Below are positions 43,371 to 54,124 of a stretch of 64,000 nt of DNA, piece after piece. The notes under the pieces were generated by a model that had not been told where the DNA came from, ran no database searches, and saw only the letters and a list, made by a program, of their open reading frames with translations. Source of the stretch: Immersiella caudata (taxonomy: Eukaryota; Ascomycota; Sordariomycetes; Sordariales; Lasiosphaeriaceae); contig JAULSU010000004.1 in assembly GCA_030512335.1 (NCBI GenBank), positions 1,984,001 to 2,048,000 of the forward strand, in the 5' to 3' direction. The first letter of the stretch is position 1, and each line of letters opens with the position of its first letter. The position numbers were made by a program, and so were the translations under genes.

Positions 43371-44231
43371 ATGGACCAAAGCGCGATGTCCAAACTTATA
43401 CGCGACGCCGTGTTGGCGCCGCAACGCAACGACGCCATTGAAAAGGTGGTCCGGCAACTTTCCGAACAGGCCACTGCTTCCGCAGCAGAGACCGGCAAGC
43501 TCAGCGACTTCATCTGGGATGTCTTCAACGCCGTCTTTGACGTCTCGGCGACGATCGGCACACCAGCACAGAAACTCTTGCCCGTTTTCATGGAAAAACT
43601 TCGTCAAGCCAACGTCGCAGGCGCAGACGACAAAACCCTGAAGCATGAAGGCGGCGAAGTCTGGAAGGATTTGCCCACGTTTGGCTGGGTGGCTCGCGAT
43701 CACTGGAACTTCGGTAGGTTCCCATTCCTCGACGGGGAGCCCCTAACTAATCAAGGCGTACTAGATGCTTGGGCCCCGATGTCAGGCGATGAGTACACAG
43801 AAATCTTCCGTCGGTCCGCCTTCCTCGCCTCCTTGACCTTCCAATCCAGCGACCTCAACGACTTGATGGATCCCTTCAACTTCTCAATGTTCGGACTGTG
43901 GGCTCTTCGCACGGCCTTCGAAGACACCCTTCCCCATGATGTCACCAATACACAAGCCGCGGAGCTAGCCGTACCTTGGATCGCGTGTTCGGGGGAGTCG
44001 CTGTTGAAGCTGAGCCAAGAGAATGCCAACCTCCCTGCAAATGTTGGGGCGGGCGGCGAGAGGTTCCGGAGCAAGGGGTGGAAGGGGTTCAACCCCGAAC
44101 GATGGGCGGTCTGGAGAGATGGATTCGCTGCTGCTGCAGAGCGTGCCGAGGATACAAAAGATATTCTGCAGTCGGTTGTGAAAATTTTCGACGAGCTGCA
44201 GAGGACGGGGAAGCAACCTAACAATTGGTAG
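43371..44231 (+). CDS. DUF3632-family protein
   Basis: Exons 43371-43713 and 43765-44231, with a 51-nt GTAGGT..ACTAG intron (branch CTAACT), give 269 residues. The phrase FGWVARDHWNFDAWAPM spans the splice and is the conserved core of DUF3632, a helical fungal family of unknown function; EIFRRSAFLASL and the PWIACSGESLLKLSQ helix follow. The intron length is a multiple of three, so the unspliced frame is also open. Start chosen because the upstream codons are foreign to the family and the ATG follows a CAACCAAG leader. Likely cytosolic. Confidence 0.82.
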   Translation: MDQSAMSKLIRDAVLAPQRNDAIEKVVRQLSEQATASAAETGKLSDFIWDVFNAVFDVSATIGTPAQKLLPVFMEKLRQANVAGADDKTLKHEGGEVWKDLPTFGWVARDHWNFGRFPFLDGEPLTNQGVLDAWAPMSGDEYTEIFRRSAFLASLTFQSSDLNDLMDPFNFSMFGLWALRTAFEDTLPHDVTNTQAAELAVPWIACSGESLLKLSQENANLPANVGAGGERFRSKGWKGFNPERWAVWRDGFAAAAERAEDTKDILQSVVKIFDELQRTGKQPNNW

Positions 44232-44934
44232 GACTGAATGCGGTAGGGGGTCTTTGGTTCACAGCGAGTTACAGCTTAGGGGATTATCCAGCGTTGCGAT
44301 CAAAGGTAGCAAGCAAGTGGCTAGGTAGTGGGCAAGTATTACAAGTAATCACGGGGAACCCATCCCTCAGTTGCGAGGCGTCACGCAAACACTTGGTGCC
44401 CGGTTGATTCCATCTGCAGTGCGACGCACACAGCCAGAATATAGTCACCTCTCCTCTCCCCTCTTCCGATTTTCATTTTTTCCTCGGCAACAGCCCCCAC
44501 TTGCAGCCATAAACTCAAAATCTAAAAAAAAAACCCATCGACCAAAAAAAACCGCCTCTTGAAACAACAAGTCACCTTTCAAAATGACGTAAACCACTAT
44601 CACTATTAACAAGAGCACTATTTTTTAACCGCCATCGGTCGACATCCACGAGGCTGCGTACAGCCGAAGCAGCACACTTCTGCGCTTCGCGCGCCTCGCA
44701 GCCGGCAAACACGCCACCCCTCTCCTATTCGGCTCTTTTGTTGGTGCCCACTGTGTTCGAACACGGGACCTTGGTGTTTGTGTTTTTGATACGCAACGTT
44801 GATTCCTGGTTTGCTCAAAATCCAAAGCAACATACACAGCAGCCCGGGGTCAACATCATGTTATCATTACTTCATCCAACGTCCATCCAACCTTAGTCCT
44901 GATACATACGGGGTAGCCATGCGCTATTAACTTC
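44232..44934. other. intergenic
   Basis: No gene supported. A tgttcgaaca palindrome near 44755 recalls a tRNA T-arm but no cloverleaf could be built. Confidence 0.45.
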
Positions 44935-47024
44935 CTATGTAACATACACTGGCATTCGGCTCTCAAACACATCGCTCTTGTGGCCTATCTGCACATCCTT
45001 CTCATGGAAATGATGCAGCACCAACCAGCACAGCATACGGAAGATTAGAGCGTCCCAAATATCACCAGCCGCCTGGGTACTCCCGGTCGACTTTGCGTGA
45101 GCCTTTGACAGAACCTCCGGGCGAACGCGCTTGAAGTACATGGCCATAAGAAGCTCATGCTTCTTATCCGAAGCAGCATCGAGATCCTCAATCGTCGGTG
45201 CCCCGTCGACGGCGACCTCGGTAGTTGCAGGAGTAACAGAAGAAGTGACGTTGATGCCGGCCGCGGTTGGATTGACCATGGAGAGGACGGCCTGGATGTG
45301 TGCGCGCAGGACCACCCGCAAAAGGGAGTTGGCTTCGCGGTTTGCTAGCGGGTTGAGATGGGCGTCGCAGGCTTCTATGGCGGCGTGAAGAGCAGAGAAA
45401 ATCGCTGGGGTATAGGTTGCGCGTGGCGGGACGGGCTTGTCGACGCCGCCCTGTGTGGCGGTTGTGCCCTGGGTCTTAAGGGTTGCGGCGGTCATGACGC
45501 TGAAGGTCTTGGGGAGGGGCCAACGGCGTTGGGTCACGGTGGAGTTTCCCTTCTGGGCTTCGATGTCCGCGCCGGTGGCGGCTGCTGGGGGTGTAGATGT
45601 CGCTTTTTCCGGGGCAGAGTCTTCGGGCATGGCCTTCCACTCCTCAAACGCGACGAGGACGGCATCGAGATGCGAAGAGATGTTGAAGGGTTGGGCTCCA
45701 GCTGCTGGCTTTATGCCAGCCAAGGCCTTGCGGAATTCGCCCAGCAAAGCGAGAAGGTCGAACGATTTCGGATCCCATCGGAAAACAGTCGGGTTGGGAA
45801 GTGTCCGGAAGACGGTCCCCTTGATTTGGAAAACGACACCCAGCATGCCGAGGATTTCAAAAGTGACTGGCTCAGCGTCAGCTCGTGCATGGTTCTCAAA
45901 ATCATCCTCTAGGCTGACTTACTGGGAAACAGATGGTCGTATCGCGCCTTGGTCTCCGTATCCCGGAAGTAATTGACGTTCCTGGCGTTCAAGCCCAGCA
46001 CAACCAGCGTCTCGCCAATCTCCTCCATGCTGCTGAATTGCAGAGAGCCGATACCCCTGGACTCCTCAGCAGATGACTTCTCCTCCGGAAGGCGGAACGT
46101 GGTCGGGCAGAAACCAAAGCAGAGCTCCTTCACCAAATAGTGTGGCACAAGTCGGTGGGCGCCCCAAATTGTCGGGCCCTTCTTTTGGATCGCAAACGTC
46201 AGACCCAATCCCTCAACATTCGATCCGGACAAGATGAAGCCGTTGCCCTGACCGAGATAGCGATCGTCCTCGCGGTTCCACACGATCCAGTAAATCCCCA
46301 ACATGGCTGACAGCTCAACCATGTGCGCAATCGTCGTCGTCGCGTACGGCTTGGTGACGTTCTCAGGTAGCGTATCCCACGACTTCTTCTTCCGCTGGAT
46401 GCACACGGTCAAACTGTGCCCTCCCGCGACCTTGGGCGGCCACTCAACCGAGCTCCCTTCGGTCTCATGGTCGCCGCCCTCGTACCGGCTCAACACCTTC
46501 TCCTGCCACCTCCTGCTATCCACCTCCATGGTCTGAACCGCCATCAGCAAATCCAGCCACGTCGCAGCCTCATTGTCCGCAGTGTGCACCCTCCCGGGCT
46601 CAGCCATCTTCCGACTGTCCTCTTTTTTCTTCTCCTCTTCGCCCAACACACATGCCCCCTTGTAGCTCTCCTCGGACCCGTCTAGAACGGTAATCTTGCT
46701 CTGCGCCGTCGATCCCATCGGTCCGCGAGTATTACTGGGGCGCGCGATGAAGATGACGGGCGTCAGGAACTCAACCTCGAAGCGGAACTCGGACCAGAGG
46801 AAGCGTCGGTGCCGAAAGGCGGCCCATTTCCCAATCACCGTGGGGCCGCACGAGGAGTATCCGCGCGCGGAGGAGTAATATTGTTGCAGGGCTTGGAGGA
46901 TGGAGACGACGAAGGCGAGGACGGAGAGGACCAGGGCGGCAACCGCGATGAACAGCTCTGTCTGATCGTCTTTGCCGCCGCCACCGTTGGCGACGGGGTC
47001 AGAATTAGGGGGTACGTCGGACAT
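44935..47024 (-). CDS. modin-like membrane-anchored protein
   Basis: Exons 47024-45923 and 45866-44935, joined by a 56-nt GTAAGT..CCAG intron, give 677 residues; the splice creates LFPITFEILGMLGVVFQIKG. Residues 22-46 form one transmembrane helix (TELFIAVAALVLSVLAFVVS) followed by LQALQQYYSSARGYSSC and the WAAFRHRRFLWSEFRFEVEF block, features of the fungal family often annotated as modin after a Podospora protein linked to incompatibility (recalled from memory). The rest is cytosolic with no catalytic motif visible. Its presence beside many HET genes is suggestive only. Confidence 0.75.
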
Positions 47025-48004
47025 GGTGACGCCGTTAAGGGTTCGAGATGTCGCAACGTCGTGAGAACAGAAGGGGGGAAAGACTTGAACGGGCGCGTGG
47101 TGGGGATGATATATTTTTGGCGCGTCGGCTGGGCATCGTTTTCGCGAATGGACCTCACCGCGGATTCAGCTCCTGCATCCTGCTGCCGTGCACCCGACCG
47201 CCGAGGGTTCGGTTGGTGCAATCCTTCGAGCCGGCCCTGGTTCGGACCCAATGGCGGCCCCAGTCCGCTGCGGGCCCCCGCCTGTCAGCCCTAGATTGGG
47301 TTGGCGTGCAGGGACGTTTGCGGACGCGATTCGCTGTCGCGCGGTTGGCTGCATCGAGCCTTTTCGTGCATCAAATTTGCACTTTGCGCGAATCCGGGCC
47401 ATGTTGAGAGGGGGAAAGCGTTGAAAGTTAGAGGTTGGCGTCAGACTCGAGATGGCGGTCTCGTGGTTGCTCCTTCCCCCAGGTTGAGCGTCCCCCAAAG
47501 TGCCATTCCACTGCCGCATCGCGACGACCCGCAGAGCCGCGAGTGGTTGCCTGCTGGAAGGGTCGGTGAGAGTGGGTCTGGCGGCCGCTACAAACAGAGG
47601 TTTCGATGGTTGGTTTCATCCAGATTTGCGATTGTCATGGCGCTTGGACTCTTTTGATCGAATTTGAGTTTTGACCTCTCGTCTTGACTTGTCGGCTTCG
47701 ATGTCCCGGCATCTGGTCGTCGCGATGATTTCCGATTTGGCAACCATCAAGCTGCCAGCATCGAACCGATCATGTCAGCGTGGTAGGATAGGCCACTTTC
47801 AGGGAAGAGGAGAAGCAACATTGGGCGGCAGTGTCAAAGGCGTGGCGTGGATGTCAGGGGCAAATCCGCCACCCGCTGCATCGGAGCACACCAGCCGCAA
47901 CCATGATCGAGCGACTTGCCAATGGCACGGCTCTCTTTCAGCAATTTCGGGTTCTTGGTGTAAGGCAAAATTGTGATACCATTTTTTTTTAATGCGGTAC
48001 GTTA
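47025..48004. other. intergenic
   Basis: No gene supported in this stretch between the modin-like gene start and the secreted-protein gene end. Confidence 0.45.
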
Positions 48005-49621
48005 TCAAGCGACACGCTCTAACTGCCAGTAGTTGTCCAGCCAAAATTCTGTCGTCCCAAACAACTCCTCCTTCAGGCAGCTCGGCGAGTAATGATCTTG
48101 AATTCGACCGTACGGCCACATTGCCACGAAGCAGATTTCGTCTGGCGCGCAGCCGCGGCACTTCTTCCATGTCGTCCAGCGTAACTCCTCCGTAAGTCCC
48201 TTTACTGCGCTGCGAGCCAGACGAACTGCATCCTTCATCTCCTTCTTGTCCGTCATGATATGCCCCCTCTCCTCCATTTCGAGTCCAAGACCCGGCTGGG
48301 CTTCTTCAAGCTTGTCTCTAACGTCAAAGAGCACCTCGCATATCCTCTCCATGACACGCGAGATGGCGACGTAGATCATGCTATCCTCCTCTGTAAATTC
48401 TCCCCGTCGCCACTCGACAGACATCAAGTACTCCCTCTCGCAACGTTCCCGATCTTTCCCGCTCACCGTCACGTCCCCCTCTGCCGGCGGATACTCCACG
48501 TACGAATCCGTCACCGCATACACCTCCTCCACGAATCTCCCTTCCTCAATCCCTTCCCAAGACATATACCGCAGCCTCTCTGCATACCTCGCAACCACCA
48601 TATCCACCACCCCCTGCCAGTCCACCCCCTCCTCTCCCCCTTCCCCCGCCAACTCCTCTACCCTGTTCCTAATCCCGACCAATTCCTCACTCTGGACCCT
48701 CACTAACCTCCGCAACCCTTCCCTTTCCCTCTCTCCATCCGGATTCCCCAAATCCACCGGATACCACAACGCACTAACCATCCTCGAAAAATCCAACCTC
48801 ACCCTCCCACCTCCAATCCCCTCATACCTCTCCCCCACCGCCCTAGCCCACCTCCATATCCCCTCCCTCATCCTCTTCGTATCAAACCCCTCCCTCCCCA
48901 GGCCCGGACTTCTCAACAAACTTTCCCTTCTTAACCCCCCCTCTGGCGTGAACTCACGACAAAAGATAACCTCGAATCCGATCTCCATCCGAATCACCCC
49001 ATCATAGCCCCATTCTGTGATGATCCCGCACAGATCCCGCGCGCGGACAAAGTCAAGAATGGGGTGGGTGCGGTTATCAGAGGGAGAGAGGAGGCGGAGG
49101 AGGTAATCTTGGGTGTCGAGGGTGCCAAAATAGGAATTTGCAGCCGAGGAGCCGTCGAGGTAGAGGAGGTGGAGGGGGCGGGCGGTGGTGAAGGTGTGGA
49201 GGTAGCCGCGGATGGTTTTGTTGGAGTTTGTACCGGTTTTCGAGGTAGAAGGAAGGGAAAGAGGTTTTTGGAAGGACGGGGTGGGTTTGGGTCTGGGCGG
49301 ATGGAGGAGGTTGTAGGGGAGGGCGTGGGCGAACCATTCGGCGTGTTCGCGGTCAAAGGCGAGCCATTCTGGGACGGTCGGGGTAGAGTTGCTTCGGGCG
49401 CCGTGGTAGAGGGTGGTTCCGCGTGGGATGGTGGCGGGGATGAGGGACATGCCGTTGTGATAGAGCGAGGAACCCCATTGGCGCATGGCGGAGCGGAGGG
49501 AGTTGAAGATGAGGAAAGCATTTTGGCGCGCGCTTTCGTGCGAGGGATGGATTTCGGAGGATGCGGGCTGTGAAAAGGCTGCGACTGCTGCGAGCAGCGC
49601 GGGGAGGGGTTTTGCCCTCAT
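48005..49621 (-). CDS. secreted protein of an uncharacterised fungal family
   Basis: 538 residues from ATG 49621, chosen because it starts a signal peptide (MRAKPLPALLAAVAAFSQPA); the frame is open to 49810 but those codons look like leader. After the signal: IPRGTTLYHGARS, EWLAFDREHAEWFAHALP, GYLHTFTTARPLHLLYLDG, GTLDTQDYLL and WGYDGVIRMEIGFEVIFC; then GGGRVRLDFSRMVSALWYPVDL and a Cys-containing end (KKCRGCAPDEICFVAMWPYG). This set recurs in a family of hypothetical ascomycete proteins. LYHG plus the following strand resembles the opening of HYE-type ADP-ribosyltransferases, but that is a weak guess. A tRNA gene lies 325 bp upstream. Confidence 0.75.
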   Translation of the reverse strand: MRAKPLPALLAAVAAFSQPASSEIHPSHESARQNAFLIFNSLRSAMRQWGSSLYHNGMSLIPATIPRGTTLYHGARSNSTPTVPEWLAFDREHAEWFAHALPYNLLHPPRPKPTPSFQKPLSLPSTSKTGTNSNKTIRGYLHTFTTARPLHLLYLDGSSAANSYFGTLDTQDYLLRLLSPSDNRTHPILDFVRARDLCGIITEWGYDGVIRMEIGFEVIFCREFTPEGGLRRESLLRSPGLGREGFDTKRMREGIWRWARAVGERYEGIGGGRVRLDFSRMVSALWYPVDLGNPDGEREREGLRRLVRVQSEELVGIRNRVEELAGEGGEEGVDWQGVVDMVVARYAERLRYMSWEGIEEGRFVEEVYAVTDSYVEYPPAEGDVTVSGKDRERCEREYLMSVEWRRGEFTEEDSMIYVAISRVMERICEVLFDVRDKLEEAQPGLGLEMEERGHIMTDKKEMKDAVRLARSAVKGLTEELRWTTWKKCRGCAPDEICFVAMWPYGRIQDHYSPSCLKEELFGTTEFWLDNYWQLERVA

Positions 49622-49945
49622 CGCGATGGTCAGAAGTGGCAGAGAGGAAGTTGACGCGGCGAGGTTACCAGGAGTGAAAATGTTCTTATCTGCTCGCTGA
49701 TGACACATTGATATCAATTCCAAGATGGCGGCTAATTGGCTGCCGAAAATCCGGGATCGCGCACGACATGCCGATGCAACACACCATCCAGCGGGTCGGA
49801 CCTTCCACATCAGACTCGCCGATGCAGGGAATTGTCACTAGCTCCACCTTATATAGAGCATCGAACCTGAAAGACATGACTGCACAGATGCAGTGGTTGC
49901 CTGGCAGGCAAAAACAATTCGACCTCCCAAGGGAGAAGATGTTTG

Positions 49946-50053
49946 GGGCTCAATCGGGGATTGGACCCGAGACCTCGCACATTCATGTAACCCGTTTGAC
50001 CAGGTAATGGGATGAATCCCGAAGCACGAATCATACCACTAGACCATTGAGCC
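49946..50053 (-). tRNA. tRNA-Pro (CGG) with 36-nt intron
   Basis: On the minus strand: acceptor GGCTCAA pairs with TTGAGCC, discriminator C; D-arm GTCT-AGTGGTA-TGAT; anticodon stem CGTGC/GTGCG (two G-U); loop TTCGGGT after removal of a 36-nt intron (50017-49982) one base 3' of the anticodon; T-arm TCGGG-TCCAATC-CCCGA. Mature length is 72. Anticodon CGG reads CCG proline. Confidence 0.88.
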
Positions 50054-50492
50054 CGTTTTCGATGTTATTTGTTGTGGCGCATCTTCCCGAAACACCCTCT
50101 CCACTGCAAGTCCCTGCAAAGCCCCTGGGCAAGTAGGGTGAACGTGTGGGGCTCCAGTATGACATTGCGCTCGCTTCGGCGTTCAATTGTCATCTTCGAG
50201 GGTATGTCCCTGTCGAACCATCATTGCCAGCAAAAACCAACAAAACACACTACCAGAAACACCAAGATTTCATCAACCAGACGCAGGCAACGCACATCTC
50301 GAAACTGGATCTACAGTGCTCGAGAACATATCGCACTGGCAAGGGGAATCGCAGGCTCATCCCGCACGTGATTTCCAGGCCTGCCCCACCACTGCAGCCA
50401 ACGCCAATTTTCCACACAGGCCAGAAGGCTGAGGCGACTCGATACCTTCTTTACCTTACACCTATCCCACTCTGCGTCACATCCTAACAACC

Positions 50493-51270
50493 ATGTTCAA
50501 CCCGGCAAGAGAATATTGGGAGGGCGACAACACCGACGTCGACGGCATGCTTGGTGGCATCCCGTCCATGGTCAGCTTTTCCCATGTTTCCAAAGTCGAC
50601 CTGCAATGATCTCGCGGGTTTCTCGCAAAGCTTGGCATCGGAAAGAAGAATGGGTGGCGAACTGTTGCAAGCGCGCTGGAGGGAAGGGGGGGGGGGGGGG
50701 GGGGGGCGATTGATTTTGTGACTGATGGGCAGCAAAACGCTGCTGCGGTTGCTCATGTTGAACATGCGAGGCAGGACCGGAAGGATCACGCAAGTTTTGC
50801 TTGTCGAAGTCGCAGAAGCGGTCGATGTCATAGAGCCCGTTGCCAAGTTTGTCGCCCCTCTGGAAGAGGTAACAGGGGAGCGGAGCGTCTTCAATGTCGG
50901 CCTGGAAGACTGGCTCCCCTCTGAGGGGACGGTCTACGACTTGATTTGGTTACAGTGGTGCGTTGGCTACCTGGCGGACGAGCAACTTGTGGCTTTCCGG
51001 AAGCGGTGCGAGGAGGCGCTGAACGTCGACGGCGGAGTCATGGTGGTCAAGGAGAATTTTAGCACCAGCGGTGCGGATGCCCTCGATGAGGTTGACTGGG
51101 TTGTTACCAGGGTGGACTCGACCTTTTTGAGGCTCTTTGACGAGGCGGGTTGGCGTGTCATTCGAACTGAGACGCAGAAGGGGTTTGTCAGTCGGCTTCC
51201 GAAAAAGCTTCTCCCCGTCCAGTCTTACGCGTTCAAGCCTAGAGATGCGCCAGGAGCTGGGCCGTTGTAG
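50493..51270 (+). pseudogene. broken NTM1-type protein N-terminal methyltransferase
   Basis: From ATG 50493 the text is EYWEGDNTDVDGMLGGIPSM then VSKVDLQ and TGA at 50607-50609; the frame then continues SRGFLAKLGIGKKNGWRTVASALEG, exactly the family order (VDLQGSR..). So one codon became a stop. ALEG is followed by a 21-G run (50686-50706) where the SAM-binding glycine loop and splice donor should be. After an intron-like stretch the rest is intact from 50789: RTGRITQVLLVEVAEAVDVI to the end, including YDLIWLQWCVGYL and VVKENF. Members trimethylate X-Pro-Lys N-termini. Loss of the glycine loop and N-terminal half means no activity, unless the homopolymer and the stop are assembly errors. Confidence 0.75.
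50686..50706. repeat. 21-base G homopolymer inside a gene
   Basis: Uninterrupted run of 21 G in the glycine-loop and intron region of the methyltransferase locus; its length decides the frame and is likely unreliable. Confidence 0.9.
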
Positions 51271-51955
51271 TCGATGAGATTGATCAAATCGGTGGAAACC
51301 GAAGGGGCCATTGTCCAATCTTGCATCTTGCCAGGGTTACCCTGCCCCCGCACTCCCCGCATCCTCCGCACGGTCTTGACGCCTCGCCAAGAACCTTGCT
51401 CTTGCCGCCTCTCAGGCAAACCGACCTCGATCTGTCCATCTCCCTTGGCGGAGACCTACTCAACGAGGGACTCGAACGAGAAGAGAGGTATTGTGGGCGA
51501 ATGGGCAGAGCGCTTCGCTTCGTGGAGGTTACGCCAGGGCATTCCCCTGGGAAGCTTTGTGAGGCACGACCAACTGGGCAAACTTCCACATACCTTGGGC
51601 AGAGACAAGTCTGTCCCACGACTAGATTCCACTGCGAAAACAAACTTTGCATCACCAGCACGGCAGCCACAGTGGGAAAAAAGCAAAGAAATACACATGT
51701 GAACACGCACAGCACTGGCCATCTTGCCACGATAAGGCCTGTCTTTGCACACCTGTCGAGTGATGGGTGCCGACTACCAATCAGAGAGGTTCGCAATGGG
51801 CCAACCACCTGCGGTGACTCAGGTGAGTGGAGTTGGGAGAGAAGCAAGGGATGAAAACATGCTGCCGTTCGCGGTTGTTTGCTCTCCTGTTCCAGATTTC
51901 TTTGTTTGTCCCTCGTCTTTTTCCTCTTCTCACACACTTCTGGACCGGCACGAGC
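51271..51955. other. intergenic
   Basis: No gene supported; 3' side of the methyltransferase locus and upstream region of the next gene. Confidence 0.45.
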
Positions 51956-53255
51956 ATGGCGAAGCGCAGACCGACGCTATCGGTAGTGGAGTTGGAGGAG
52001 GAATTGGGGTTCCAGCTCAGTCAACTTGAAGTTGACCTGAGCAGCCCAGCACCCACGGGTGCTAATCGCCTCTTTTCCAATTTTCGCCCTGTTTCTACCG
52101 ATGGTATCGAACGAATCACAAAAGAGCATGAAGAATTCCTCAGAGAAAAGCGTGCGAAGCGAACCCAGTCCATTACGCTGCGGCAAGGGGAGAGCGAGGT
52201 AGGCCACCGGATCAATCAGCGTCTTGGGGGATTTCCACAGCAGCAATATTGCGTTGCGGGGTTGACGCGTGAGGCTGACAACGTGTGTGTTCCAGACAGT
52301 GCAGGTGGTCGATCATAATCATTCCGACTTTGTCAGACTTCATGTTCGCCATGACCACGGTCCTGGCTCCTACAGATTCCCCGTCGACATTCACTACGGC
52401 TTCGGACTCAATCTCGCCTTTCTGTTCTCCGAGCACGAGGCGGCTCGGGTATTATCCACAACCAAGGTCAGTGCTGTTGATGTCTGCAGGATGCAAAGCT
52501 GTGCTGACATCATACGTTTCCCACAGCTTCACAAGCGGTTAGCAATGAGCTCGACGTCAACCCCTGCCGCAACGACCTTCCTAAGCCTTCTTCCCCTGGA
52601 GATTCGTCAAAGCATCTACAAGTTCGCGCTGGCCCAAGGGGTGTGGAGGATGGTAGACGATGAGGAATTTGGGCGTGATAACTTCCCTCGGAGCATTGGT
52701 GATCCCAGTGGTTTCTACTATCCGCTAGGCAAACCCTTGTCGATCCTCCGAGTCAACAAACAGATACGGAAAGAGGCGTTGCCCTTGGCCTATCGCCGCA
52801 CCACATTCTGCCTGGACAGCCTCGAAAGCGCTACCAGGTTTCTCATTTCCGTCGGTCAAATCGGGCGCAAGAATATCGAAACTTTGCGCGTAGCCTGGGA
52901 AAGCACCTCTGAGCCTACGTGCACATGGGCCACGGCTGCCTGGTCCGATCAAGCTCTCGAGCAGCTCCCTGGGAAGCTTCCCTCACACACGGTGTCGATT
53001 TGCATCCAGTTGCTGAAACGGTGCAAAAGATTGCGGCATCTATCCGTTCAGTTTGACAGCGATCTAGTAAAGGGCATGGGGCTTGACGCCTTCAGGGCTG
53101 ATGCGGGTGTGCAGGGCCTTTGCACGCTGGAGGGGTTGAAGACGGTGGAAATTCAAGAGTTGGGGATGGGCCCCTTGGGGTCTGATATTACCAGGTGGCT
53201 TGAAGGGAAAATGAAGGGCGCGAGCAAGGAAGAGGAGGAGTGTAACGGAGGCTGA
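51956..53255 (+). CDS. 2EXR/F-box-like protein
   Basis: Three phase-0 exons (51956-52198, 52296-52466, 52527-53255) give 380 residues; introns of 97 nt (GTAGGC..TCCAG) and 60 nt (GTCAGT..CACAG). The 3' part carries TTFLSLLPLEIRQSIYKFAL, then LSILRVNKQIRKEALPLAYR, the 2EXR layout common in fungal proteins of unknown role, with leucine-rich strands after it. The 5' part (KRRPTLSVVELEEELGFQL, then VDHNHSDFVRLHV) has no recognised family; the two parts may be separate genes, with the second starting at MSSTSTPAAT (52545). An acidic tail ends the protein. Function is unknown. Confidence 0.6.
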
Positions 53256-54124
53256 CCTTGAGGGGTCCAGCCGTTCGGTTTGATGCCTCCAGGCGCAGGT
53301 ATTAAAGACCCCGCCGTGTACCCGCAACACTAAACAGGAACCAAATTAACTTCCCGTTTAGCCTTCTCTTCCAGCAATCTTTCCTTCGATTATAGCCTTG
53401 TCCAGAAGTCCAACCAAACCAGCGTCTTTGTGGCGTACCAAACTCAACAGCTCGTTGTCATTCTCGCGCCCCAAGGCCACTAGGCCAGCATGCTCTCCGC
53501 TAGCGCTTGTCTAGGTAAACTCTTTGGCGCTTGCGAGGATCCAATATGCAAGTGTCACGCTCCTTTAGCGAAGAGATCACATCGGTTTGCGGGGTGTCGT
53601 AGTAGGGGCGACTAACATCTCTCCGTGTTGCGTACCACCTTTGCTTGCCCTTTGGCACTGCAATGCATGAGCTCTAACACTTTTGCTGATTACATGCTCG
53701 ACAATGATTGTCCGGTTCTTATGACCGAGTCATTGACGCCCTCACCAGCGTCTGAGCGTCTTGATCCCACACAGATGTCTTGTGCACATGATGTCGGTGT
53801 GTGGGCTTCCTTTTGGCAGTTGAGGGCGGGCTATTGTGGGTGGTCGGTCATCCGATTACCTTGTCTCGTTCGACTCGGGTCACTTGGCATTCGCTTGAGG
53901 GAGTCTGGGTGCAAGTCAGTTTGCCCCAGCAGGGGGAGACCAGCCAGTGTCTGTGCATGTATATCCCGTTACTACCCCCCCCCCCCCCCCTCCCCTACCC
54001 CCCGGAAGCAAAGGCTGCTCCGGACCCCGCTGAAGCTCCCCTCATTACCTTTGTAGAGCCTCTTTGTTAAAGCGCATCCACATAGAACCGACGGCTTTTC
54101 TTTGTTTCAATGACCCCTCGATAA
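53256..54124. other. intergenic with C-run and NLR vestige
   Basis: No gene supported. A 16-C run lies at 53975-53990. From about 54070 to 54190, a frame other than that of the downstream gene reads ATKRALENVGKRVRN, resembling the end of a NACHT-ANK linker. Confidence 0.5.

Noticed and set aside
44740..44800. tRNA-like T-arm (tgttcgaaca)
   Set aside because: No acceptor, D-arm or anticodon stem could be paired around it.
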